A DNA stretch of 64,000 bases from Amycolatopsis thermalba (lineage in GTDB: Bacteria > Actinomycetota > Actinomycetes > Mycobacteriales > Pseudonocardiaceae): the NCBI RefSeq assembly GCF_003385215.1, contig NZ_PQHW01000025.1:1-64000 (forward strand), in the 5' to 3' direction. A program made the position numbers and the translations under genes. How positions within the stretch are numbered: the stretch's first letter is position 1; each line of letters begins with the position of its first letter. The notes below the pieces were generated by a model. The model saw only the letters and a list, made by a program, of their open reading frames with translations. It did not search any database and was not told the DNA's origin. Of the stretch, positions 27,012 through 34,539 are shown piece after piece.

Positions 27012-27136
27012 ACCTAGACCCTAACCCGGTATCGCCGGTTCGGTCGCCCGTTCGGGGTTGAGCCGGACGGGTGTATCTTGCCCGCACACCACCGAAAAGC
27101 GATATCGTTTTCAACTGGATGAAGGGTGCCCCCACT

Positions 27137-28099
27137 GTGAAAGTCGCCTTTGTCGGCAAGGGCGGAAGCGGGAAGACGACGCTGACCTCGCTGTTCGCCG
27201 CTTATCTCACCGGTTCCGGCCACCCCGTCCTGGCCATCGACGCCGACATCAACCAGCACCTGGCCGTCGCGCTGGGCGCGACCGCCGAGGAGGCGGCGGC
27301 GCTGCCGACGCTCGGCGAGCACCTCCCGCTGATCAAGGACTGGCTGCGTGGCGACAACCCGCGGATCACCGGCGCCGACGCGATGATCAAGACGACCCCG
27401 CCCGGGCGCGGATCGCGACTGGTGCGGCCGTTCGAGGACAACCCGGTCTTCGCGGCGTGCTTCCGCGAGGTCGCCGGGGTCCGGCTGGGCGTGACCGGGC
27501 AGTTCACCGAGGACGACCTCGGCGTGGCCTGCTACCACTCGAAGGTCGGCGCGGCGGAGCTGCTGCTCAACCACCTGGTCGACGACGCAGGCGAGTACGT
27601 GGTGATGGACATGACCGCGGGCGCCGACGCGTTCGCCTCCGGCCTGTTCACGCGGTTCGACGTGACGTTCCTGGTGTGCGAGCCGACGCTGCGCAGCGTC
27701 GGCGTGTACCGGCAGTACGCCGAGTACGCGCGCGACTTCGGCGTGCGGCTCGCGGTGGTCGGGAACAAGGTCACCGACGACGAGGACGTCGAGTTCCTGC
27801 GCGACCAGCTGGGCCCGGACCTGCTGTGCTGGCTGACCGGGTCGTCGCACGTGCGGGCCGCCGAGCGCGGCCGGACCCGGCCGATCACCGCGCTGGAGCC
27901 GCACAACCTGGACGCGCTGGCCACCATCCAGTCCACTGTGGATGCCACACCGCGGGATTGGGCGAAGTTCCACCGCCAGGCGGTCGAGTTCCACCTGCGC
28001 AACGCCCGGTCGTGGGGCAACGAGCGCACCGGGCTGGACCTGGCCGCGCAGGTGGACCCCGAGTTCGTGCCCGGCCCGCCCGCGCTGGCCGGGGCGTAG
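27137..28099 (+). CDS. MinD/CooC-like P-loop ATPase
   Basis: A 320-residue deviant-Walker ATPase: FVGKGGSGKTTLTSLFAAYL (about 5-24) with the signature lysine of the SIMIBI/MinD group, VLAIDADINQHLAVAL, EYVVMDMTAGADAF and VVGNKVTDDEDVEFL. It resembles CooC-type maturation or partition ATPases; no nickel enzyme lies nearby and the client is unknown. The GTG at 27137 follows GAAGGG by 10 bases. An imperfect dyad around CGATATCG (27096-27115) in the AT-rich 5' region may be a binding site. It is followed by an SCO5389-family gene, also paired with an ATPase in Streptomyces. Confidence 0.78.
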   Translation: MKVAFVGKGGSGKTTLTSLFAAYLTGSGHPVLAIDADINQHLAVALGATAEEAAALPTLGEHLPLIKDWLRGDNPRITGADAMIKTTPPGRGSRLVRPFEDNPVFAACFREVAGVRLGVTGQFTEDDLGVACYHSKVGAAELLLNHLVDDAGEYVVMDMTAGADAFASGLFTRFDVTFLVCEPTLRSVGVYRQYAEYARDFGVRLAVVGNKVTDDEDVEFLRDQLGPDLLCWLTGSSHVRAAERGRTRPITALEPHNLDALATIQSTVDATPRDWAKFHRQAVEFHLRNARSWGNERTGLDLAAQVDPEFVPGPPALAGA

Positions 28100-28120
28100 G
28101 AAGAAATCGAAAGGAGCACG

Positions 28121-28513
28121 ATGTCCCTCGATGTACCCGCCGACCTGCTCGCCCGCGCCGAATCCGGTGAGGTGAGCGACGCCGAGTTCGTCGCCTGCGT
28201 GCGCGACTCGCTGCCCTACGCATGGCAGGTGATCAGCGAAGTGGCCGCGGACCTCGAGGGCGGCGCCGCCGACTTCGCCGACCACGCGACCCCGCCGCCG
28301 AGCGAGAAGGAGCGGGGCCAGCTGCTGCGGGCGCTGGCGTCGGACGCCATCCGCGGCGGGCTGGAGCGGCACTTCGGCATGAAGCTGGCGTTCCAGAACT
28401 GCCACCGGGTCGCGGCCTTCCGCCCGGCCGCCGTGGACAGTGACGCGTACCGGGAGTTCATCTCGGCGGCCGGCCAGCTGCGCAACCAGAGCCCCGCGCT
28501 GCGCGACTGCTGA
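28121..28513 (+). CDS. SCO5389 family protein
   Basis: A 130-residue small helical protein of an actinobacterial family: MSLDVPADLLARAESGEV, RDSLPYAWQVISEVAADL and HFGMKLAFQNCHRVAAFRP. It lacks catalytic motifs and the function is unknown. GAAAGGAGC lies 7 bases before the ATG. The 21-bp spacing to the ATPase indicates one operon. Confidence 0.82.
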   Translation: MSLDVPADLLARAESGEVSDAEFVACVRDSLPYAWQVISEVAADLEGGAADFADHATPPPSEKERGQLLRALASDAIRGGLERHFGMKLAFQNCHRVAAFRPAAVDSDAYREFISAAGQLRNQSPALRDC

Positions 28514-28524
28514 CGGTGTGTTCT

Positions 28525-28557
28525 AGGAGCCCCGGACCCCCGCGGTCCGGGGCTCCT
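28525..28557. terminator. Bidirectional terminator
   Basis: AGGAGCCCCGGACC (28525-28538) pairs perfectly with GGTCCGGGGCTCCT (28544-28557). The 14-bp stem has a 5-nt loop between two convergent genes. Confidence 0.85.
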
Positions 28558-28566
28558 GCTCGTCGG

Positions 28567-28764
28567 TCAGCGCCACTTGGCGTCTTCCTCGTCGGCCTTC
28601 TTGGTGCGCTCCCGGGCGATCTCGAGCGCCCGGCGGGCGGTGGCCTCGTCCGGGTACGGCCCGAGGAGATCGATGGACCGCGACCGCTCGAGGTGCTCGA
28701 CCTCGCCGGTCCTGGTATTATAATACCACCCCTGGTCAGGGTTGGGATCCTTGCTCTTCGCCAT
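28567..28764 (-). CDS. Small conserved SPOR-like protein
   Basis: A 65-residue hydrophilic protein (MAKSKDPNPDQGWYYNTRTGEVE, then GPYPDEATARRALEIARERTKKADEED). Short proteins with this GWYYN...GPY layout occur in many actinomycetes and are sometimes annotated as SPOR-like. It is likely cytosolic. The CGGAG upstream of ATG 28764 supports this start over a longer in-frame reading. Confidence 0.75.
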   Translation of the reverse strand: MAKSKDPNPDQGWYYNTRTGEVEHLERSRSIDLLGPYPDEATARRALEIARERTKKADEEDAKWR

Positions 28765-28895
28765 GCTCCGAGCTTCGCACCACCGCACGGACCACGCCAG
28801 CGACAAACCCTCCGTAGAGTCGCTACTCCATTCGACGGTCCCTCGGATGCGACACCGGTCACAGTCCACTGGATCGCGTGGACTACCCTGCCCGC

Positions 28896-29030
28896 ATGAT
28901 GATCAAGGGACGCGCCTTAGCGCTCCTCACGGCGGTGGTCGGGGCTCTGTCACTGTACGTGGTGACCCTCCCAGGGGTCTCCTCCTTGTGGTGGCAGCCC
29001 ACGGACCACGTCGCGGTAGCCGTCGCGTGA
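28896..29030 (+). CDS. Possible 44-residue hydrophobic peptide
   Basis: A small frame beginning MMIKGRALALLTAVVGALSL and ending in DHVAVAVA. It looks like a short secreted or single-span membrane peptide (basic start, hydrophobic core of about 20). TACCCT lies 6 bases before the ATG, matching the leaderless pattern seen for other genes here. It overlaps the 3' end of the SARP gene on the opposite strand by 81 bp. Coding status is uncertain. Confidence 0.3.
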   Translation: MMIKGRALALLTAVVGALSLYVVTLPGVSSLWWQPTDHVAVAVA

Positions 29031-31934
29031 CGGCGCGGGGCGCGGCGAGCCACGCCTGGGGCCCGGAACCGCCGACTCCAGCCGCTCGATCGCGCTCCGC
29101 GCTGCACCTGCCTGGTCGTGCTCACCAAGCGTGTCCGCCAGCGCTGCCACTGTGGACCAGTCGGTGATCGCCTCCGCCCAGTTCCCGTTCGCTTCCCGGG
29201 CCTCGGCGAGCAGCCGGGTCGCCCGCATCTCGGCCGGGATGTCGTTCGCCGCACGGCACGCGGCCACCGCTTCCTCCGCGGCCGTCACCGCGCTCCCGAG
29301 GTTGCCCAGCCGGCGGTGCGCTTCGCTCAGCACCGACCACGGCTCCGCCAGCCTCCGGTCGGTCCGGGTGCGCCGGTAGATCGCCAGCGCCGCTTCCGCA
29401 TCGGCGATGGCACCCGCGAAATCACCCCGCACCAAGGCCAGGCCCGCCAGCTTCGCGTAGGTGTCCCCTTGCTCGCGGGCCTCGCCCGAACCGCTCCGCA
29501 GCGCGAGCGCGTGGCGGTAGTGCCGGTCCGCGGTCTCGAACCGCCCGCCGCGCTGGTAGAGATCGCCCAGCCGGTGGTACACCCGGGCCTGGCCGTCGAG
29601 ATCGTCGATGGCCTCGGACAACGCGAGGCTGCGCTCGTGGAGCTCGATCGCCTTCTCGTGGTTGCCCCGTTCCAGGTGGCAGTTCGCGAGGTTGTACAAG
29701 GCCATGGCTTCCGCCATGACGTCGCCCTCCCGGACCAGCTTCATCGCCCGGCCGAAGTACGCCGCGGCGGCGTCGTACTCGCCGAGGTGGAAGTGGTTGA
29801 CGCCGAGGTTGTTCAGCCCGCCCGCTTCGCCGTCCCGCTCACCGGCTCTGATCGCCGCGTCGACGGCCAGGGTGTAGAGGCCGCTCAGCCGTCGCGGATC
29901 GCCGAACCGGTTGAGCACCTCGCTGAAGGCTCCGATGAGCCGCCAGGCGTGGCCCGGATGACCGTCGGCAGCGGCGAACCGGCTGACGGCGATCACCTGG
30001 GGCCGCTCCCGCACACACCACTCGAGTGCCACCGCGGCGTCGTCGAACTGAAGGGGGCGCACGCCGGCGAGGAGCGGCTGCGGCGGGATGTCCCGCAGGA
30101 ACGGGGCGACGTGCTCCATGGCGGCGAGCACGGAACCCAGGTACCAGTCGAGCATCCGCCGCAGGGCGAGGACACGTTCCTCCCGGTCACACCGCTCGCC
30201 CGCGCGCTGGGCGGCGTAGAGGTGCAGCAGGTCGTGCAAGCGGTAGGTGTCACCACTGTCCTGCTGCACGAGGTGGGCCGTGATCAGCCTCTCCAGCAGC
30301 CGCTCGGCTGTCGCGACCGTCGAACCCGCCATCGCCGCCGCCGCGGGCAGGCTGATCCGCGCGCTCGGGTGGAGCCCCAGCACCTGGAAGAAGTGATCCA
30401 GTTCCGGGCTCAGCGCATCGCAGGACCAGGTGAAGATCGCGCGCAACGTCGTCGAACCGTCGTCGGCACCGGCGTCCAGCAGACGCGCGCGTTCACGCTC
30501 GAGCTGAGCGGTGAGGACAGCCAGTGGCACACCGGGGCGCCGGGCAACGTGCTCGGCGGCGATCCGCAGAGCCATCGGCAGTCCGTCACACAGCTTCGCC
30601 AGCTGGGGGACGGTGGCGAGATCGGCCTCGGGGACGAGATCGGCGAGCCGCCGCTGCAGCAACAAGGAGGAGTCGGACTCGCTCATCAGCGGCACGGTGA
30701 ACGACCTGCCCTCGGGGAGCGTGATCTTCTGCCTGCTGGTGATGAGGACCGGGCTCGGCGCGGTCACCGTCAGGAGATCGCCGAGGTGCCGGCGGTCGCG
30801 GACGTTGTCGAGCACCACGAGGATCCGGCGGCCGGCCAGCGCGCTGCGCAGTAGTGCCCCCAGGTCGGGGCTGCGGTCGGCGGGACGGACGTTCAGGGCC
30901 TCCAGGAAGGTCCGCATCACGGTGGCCGGCGCGACCGGTTCGTCGTTGCCGTAGCCGTTCAGGTCGAAGTACAGCACCCCGTCCGGGAAGTAGTCCTTCC
31001 GCGTGTGGGCCCAGTGCGTCGCGAGCGTGGTCTTCCCGATTCCGCCCGCCCCGTCCAGCGCGATCACCGCGGACATCTCCCCGTGCAACAACCACTCGTC
31101 GAGGCGGTCGAGCAGGTCGGCACGGCCGTGGAATCCCGGCACGCGCCGCGGCAGCGTGCAGGGTGGTTCGGGCCGCCCCATGCGTGCCGTCGACGCCTGC
31201 GCCGCCACGATCCGGCGCCACGCTTCCTGGAATTCCGGCCCCGGCTTCCGGTCGTGTTTTCGCCGCAACCGATCCGTGAACTGGCTGTGGAAGTTGGCCG
31301 CGCTGCCGGCTCCGTCGACGACCGCGAGCGCGGTCAGGTGCTGCCTGGCGAGCGTTTCGTCCAGGTCGTAGGTCTGCAGCAGATCCCGGGTCCGGGCGGC
31401 CACGGTTTCGTGGCCGTCATCGTCGAGCTCGGCATCGAACAAGGCGTAGTAGGCCGGCAGCAAATCGTTGCGGGTGTGATCGTCGCGGAGCTCGTCGAGC
31501 CAGTCTCCCCGGAGGTCGTCGAACATATCCCCGCGCCAGCAGCCGACCGCCGCTCGCAATTTCTCCACACTCCGCTTGCGGTCGACCTTGCGCAAGGCAC
31601 GGCTGTCCGTAACGAGTTTGCGAAACCGGTGGTAATCGACGAGATCTCGATCGATCTCCAGCCGATAACCGCGCTGCGCGGTGTGCACGCATGCCGGAAC
31701 GGAGTGCTTGTCCAAGAAGGAACGCACCCGGGACACGTAGATCTGCAACTTCCGCGCGGCGTGGGACGGGTCGACGTCGTTGTCCCACAACGCCTCAACC
31801 AGCTCGTGCACATGCACGTGCGTGTTCGCGCGCAGCAGCAACACGCCCAGCATGGCTCTCGTCTTCGCTGCGCCCGGATTGATCAAAGAATCACCGACAC
31901 GGAGGCGCACCGGTCCCAGAATTTGAAATTCCAT
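28950..31934 (-). CDS. AfsR/SARP-family STAND regulator
   Basis: A 994-residue transcription factor built like AfsR: an OmpR-type winged helix (about 1-95), BTAD (about 96-245), NB-ARC ATPase with Walker A LDGAGGIGKTT (about 293-303), Walker B RILVVLDN (about 369-376) and GLPMALRIAAEHVA, then TPR repeats (about 690-940; LNNLGVNHFHLGEYDAAAAY, YNLANCHLERGNHEKAIELH, YHRLGDLYQRGGRFETADRH). Such proteins bind 11-bp-spaced direct repeats and activate adjacent clusters in response to a signal sensed through the STAND/TPR part. It is divergent from a three-gene operon, whose upstream region carries such a repeat. Confidence 0.93.
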   Translation of the reverse strand: MEFQILGPVRLRVGDSLINPGAAKTRAMLGVLLLRANTHVHVHELVEALWDNDVDPSHAARKLQIYVSRVRSFLDKHSVPACVHTAQRGYRLEIDRDLVDYHRFRKLVTDSRALRKVDRKRSVEKLRAAVGCWRGDMFDDLRGDWLDELRDDHTRNDLLPAYYALFDAELDDDGHETVAARTRDLLQTYDLDETLARQHLTALAVVDGAGSAANFHSQFTDRLRRKHDRKPGPEFQEAWRRIVAAQASTARMGRPEPPCTLPRRVPGFHGRADLLDRLDEWLLHGEMSAVIALDGAGGIGKTTLATHWAHTRKDYFPDGVLYFDLNGYGNDEPVAPATVMRTFLEALNVRPADRSPDLGALLRSALAGRRILVVLDNVRDRRHLGDLLTVTAPSPVLITSRQKITLPEGRSFTVPLMSESDSSLLLQRRLADLVPEADLATVPQLAKLCDGLPMALRIAAEHVARRPGVPLAVLTAQLERERARLLDAGADDGSTTLRAIFTWSCDALSPELDHFFQVLGLHPSARISLPAAAAMAGSTVATAERLLERLITAHLVQQDSGDTYRLHDLLHLYAAQRAGERCDREERVLALRRMLDWYLGSVLAAMEHVAPFLRDIPPQPLLAGVRPLQFDDAAVALEWCVRERPQVIAVSRFAAADGHPGHAWRLIGAFSEVLNRFGDPRRLSGLYTLAVDAAIRAGERDGEAGGLNNLGVNHFHLGEYDAAAAYFGRAMKLVREGDVMAEAMALYNLANCHLERGNHEKAIELHERSLALSEAIDDLDGQARVYHRLGDLYQRGGRFETADRHYRHALALRSGSGEAREQGDTYAKLAGLALVRGDFAGAIADAEAALAIYRRTRTDRRLAEPWSVLSEAHRRLGNLGSAVTAAEEAVAACRAANDIPAEMRATRLLAEAREANGNWAEAITDWSTVAALADTLGEHDQAGAARSAIERLESAVPGPRRGSPRPAPSRDGYRDVVRGLPPQGGDPWEGHHVQ

Positions 31935-32042
31935 GGGTATCCATCTTTGCTGCGGGACAAAGATCCTCGGTCAGGATTTTCGACGCGGCGCCGGGGCGGC
32001 CGTTCCGGTATTCCGCGTCCGATATCCCATCGTTACGCGGCG

Positions 32043-32071
32043 GTCAACGGCATTGCAAGCGAACTGCAAGT
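32043..32071 (+). promoter_or_regulatory. SARP-type direct-repeat binding site
   Basis: TGCAAGC (32054-32060) and TGCAAGT (32065-32071) are heptamers separated by 4 bp. A third, weaker copy at 32043-32049 keeps the central CAA, so CAA occurs at 32045, 32056 and 32067, exactly 11 bp apart. This is the layout of SARP operators. It lies 57 bp upstream of the island operon start. No clear -10 hexamer is seen at the expected distance. Confidence 0.6.
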
Positions 32072-32127
32072 GATCCGGCCGGTCGCGCCGTCATCGTCGG
32101 TTCCACCACCTAGCGAGGGGAGTCGCC

Positions 32128-33339
32128 ATGACGGAGGAAGAGTGGGCGGTGGTTCCGGTCGGACCGGACGCGCAGACGTGGGTCACCAGGCCCCGCTGCC
32201 GGACGGTGCTGGTCATCGTGCACACGACGGTGTCCGGGCAGCGCCTGCTGGACGTCCTGGGGCTGATCGAATCCGACCGCGCGATCCAGGCGGTCTTCAC
32301 GCGAGCCCCCGACGTGTTCAGCGAAGGGGTGAGCGAGATGTTGCGCGGCACCGGCGCCCTGGAGATCCCGTGGCGGCAAGCCGTGCGCGAGCAGTTCGAT
32401 CTCGGGCTGGCCGCGTCGTACGGCGGGATTTCGCGGATCCACGCACCGGTCATGGTCCTGCCGCACGGAGCCGGGCACGCGAAGAAGACGCCGGCTCGTG
32501 CTGGACGGCCCGCGGCCCGTACGGTGTACGGGCTCGGCGCCGAGCACCTCGTGCAAGCCGGGCGAGTCGTACCCGCCTCGATCGTCCTGTCCCACGAATC
32601 CGAGCGCGACGTGCTCGTCCGGCAGTGCCCGGAAGCGGCGGACGTCGCGGTCGTGGCGGGCGATCCGTGTTACGACCAGTTGCTGGCCAGCGTTGCGCAC
32701 CGGGACGAGTACCGGCGCGCGCTGGGCGTCACCGACGAGCGTGAGATCGTGCTGATCACATCCACCTGGGGCCGGCACTCCCTGTTCGGGCGCGATCCGG
32801 GATTGATCGGTGCGGTCCTCGATCAGCTGGATGCCCGGCGCTACCAGGTCGCCCTGATGATTCACCCGGCCACCTGGTCCGGGCACGGCCGGCGGCAGCT
32901 GCGTGCGTGGCTGCGCGACGAACGGCGAGCGGGACTCGTCCTGGTGGAGCCTGACACGGATTGGCGAGGCGTGGTGGTGGCAGCCGACCGGGTCATCGGC
33001 GATCACGGTTCGAGCACCGTGTACGCGGCCGCGCTCGGCAAACCGGTGCTGCACACCGACATCCCGCTCGGCGAACTCGACGAGTCGTCCGCCCAGGCCT
33101 ACGTCGGCAGGCACGCGCCCCGGCTGGCCCGCTTCCAGCCCATCGAGCCGCAGCTGAAACAGGCACCGCCGCCCGGCTGGCAGACACAGGTGGCCCGGAG
33201 ACTCACGTCCCGGCCGGGACTGGCGCACCGGCTGTTGCGGGAAGAGATGTACCGGTTGCTCGGGTTGCCGGTGCCCGGTCGGCATCGGGCCGTCGAGCCG
33301 GCTCCGCTTCCGCTGATCGGACGGTACGGCGATGTGTGA
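32128..33339 (+). CDS. GT-B / CDP-glycerol-transferase-like protein
   Basis: A 403-residue protein of uncertain family. The C-terminal half has features of GT-B enzymes such as TagB/TagF and 2-epimerases: VLPHGAGHAK (about 111), VAGDPCYDQLLAS (about 190), VLITSTWGRHSLFG (about 211), MIHPATW (about 238), and VIGDHGSSTVYAAALGKPVL (about 291-310), the usual nucleotide-sugar or CDP-binding His/Ser loop. No transmembrane segment or signal is visible. GAGGGGAG precedes the ATG. Its stop overlaps the next start by 8 bp. It may transfer a phospho- or sugar group; substrate and product are unknown. Confidence 0.7.
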   Translation: MTEEEWAVVPVGPDAQTWVTRPRCRTVLVIVHTTVSGQRLLDVLGLIESDRAIQAVFTRAPDVFSEGVSEMLRGTGALEIPWRQAVREQFDLGLAASYGGISRIHAPVMVLPHGAGHAKKTPARAGRPAARTVYGLGAEHLVQAGRVVPASIVLSHESERDVLVRQCPEAADVAVVAGDPCYDQLLASVAHRDEYRRALGVTDEREIVLITSTWGRHSLFGRDPGLIGAVLDQLDARRYQVALMIHPATWSGHGRRQLRAWLRDERRAGLVLVEPDTDWRGVVVAADRVIGDHGSSTVYAAALGKPVLHTDIPLGELDESSAQAYVGRHAPRLARFQPIEPQLKQAPPPGWQTQVARRLTSRPGLAHRLLREEMYRLLGLPVPGRHRAVEPAPLPLIGRYGDV

Positions 33340-33619
33340 CCACGTCATCGCGCGCGCGACCGCGTCGAGCCGGGCGGTCCTGCAGTGCGCCGACATCATC
33401 CTCGGCGAAGCACCGGATCTGACCAGCGCGACCTGGCAGGTCACCTGCCTGCTCACCCGGTTTCCGGGGTGCGTCGTCGTGGCTGTGCGACACGCCGGAG
33501 GGCGATGGTGTGTGATCGGCCCACGGGACCGGGAGTCGTGGCTGCTGCGTCCCGGATTCGGCACCCGCATCGGCTGGGCAGCGCTCGCCGTACGTGCGGC
33601 CGAGGCGGTGACGCCGTGA
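33332..33619 (+). CDS. Half-ribokinase-like protein
   Basis: A 95-residue protein. Its layout parallels the C-terminal part of the following kinase: CADIILGEAPDLTS aligns with CAHVLASSHEKLP, RFPGCVVVAVRHAGGRWCV with RYGTEVVIVGCGSRGALLG, and GFGTRIGWAALAV with GAGDTLLATFV. The catalytic Asp of the GAGD motif is therefore replaced, and the whole N-terminal substrate-binding half is missing. It could be an inactive partner subunit or a relic kept by translational coupling. It overlaps the upstream gene by 8 bp and the downstream gene by 4 bp (GTGA). Confidence 0.65.
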   Translation: MCDHVIARATASSRAVLQCADIILGEAPDLTSATWQVTCLLTRFPGCVVVAVRHAGGRWCVIGPRDRESWLLRPGFGTRIGWAALAVRAAEAVTP

Positions 33620-34539
33620 TCGTCGTGGCCGGAGTGGTCACCGTCCGGGTGGCCCGGCAGTTCGAGTCCTTCCCCATCCCGTTCGTCTCCAGCACCACGC
33701 ACCCCGGTGACATCAGCATCCGGCTCGCCGGTGTGGGCTGGACGGTGGCCAGAACGCTCCAGCAGCTGGGCGACGCGGTCCGGTTGGCGACCTACGTCGG
33801 CACCGACCTCGCCGGCCGGCTGGCCAAGCTGGAACTGCATGAGCACGGCCTCGCGGGACCCACCGTCCTGAGCACCGACAGCCAGCCCCGGTCGATGGTG
33901 CTCTACGACCGGGAGGGGCGCCGGTGCGGGGCGTCGGATCTGCGACGAACCCCTCGCCTGACCTACCCGGCCACGCTGTTCGCCCAGACCGTCCCCGGTG
34001 ACTGCACGGCCGCCGTGCTCACCAACATCGGCTTCACCCGGTCCCTGATCCCGGTCGTGGCCGAGCGCGGCATCCCGTTCGCGACGGACCTGCACCTCGT
34101 CCGCGACGTCGAATCGGCGCACAACCAGGATTGGATGCGGTGCGCGCACGTGCTGGCGTCGTCGCACGAGAAGTTGCCGATGTCGCCGGAACAGTGGGTC
34201 CGCCGGTTGTGGTCACGGTACGGAACGGAGGTCGTGATCGTCGGCTGCGGCTCTCGTGGCGCGCTGCTCGGGCTCCGCGCTCAGCGCCGGATCTGGCACG
34301 TGCCGGCCGTGGCACCACGCGGGGTGCGGTTCCAGGCCGGCGCGGGAGACACCCTGCTCGCGACGTTCGTTCACGGCTACTTCCGGTCCGGCGATCCGGT
34401 GGCGGCCATCCGGCGGGCCGTGCTGGCCGCAGGGTGGAAGGTGGGCGGCACACCGGACGAGGAGGCCGGGGTGCCGGCGGTCGTGCTGGAGCGCCTGATC
34501 GCCGAAGGTGGCCTCCCCGGCGTCATCCCGGTGGAGTAG
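33616..34539 (+). CDS. PfkB/ribokinase-family kinase
   Basis: A 307-residue predicted sugar or nucleoside kinase. The anion-hole and catalytic motif AGAGDTLLATFVHGY (about 243-257) retains the Asp base. The N-terminal lid region reads GDISIRLAGVGWTVARTLQQLGDAVRLATYVGTDLAGR, where the usual GG-x-x-N element is altered to AGVGWT. RSMVLYDREGRR and FATDLHLVRDVE are further family segments. Start is GTG at 33616 overlapping the previous stop. Possible role: phosphorylation of a donor used by the GT-B-like protein (inference). It ends 17 bp inside the convergent STAND gene. Confidence 0.82.
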   Translation: MIVVAGVVTVRVARQFESFPIPFVSSTTHPGDISIRLAGVGWTVARTLQQLGDAVRLATYVGTDLAGRLAKLELHEHGLAGPTVLSTDSQPRSMVLYDREGRRCGASDLRRTPRLTYPATLFAQTVPGDCTAAVLTNIGFTRSLIPVVAERGIPFATDLHLVRDVESAHNQDWMRCAHVLASSHEKLPMSPEQWVRRLWSRYGTEVVIVGCGSRGALLGLRAQRRIWHVPAVAPRGVRFQAGAGDTLLATFVHGYFRSGDPVAAIRRAVLAAGWKVGGTPDEEAGVPAVVLERLIAEGGLPGVIPVE

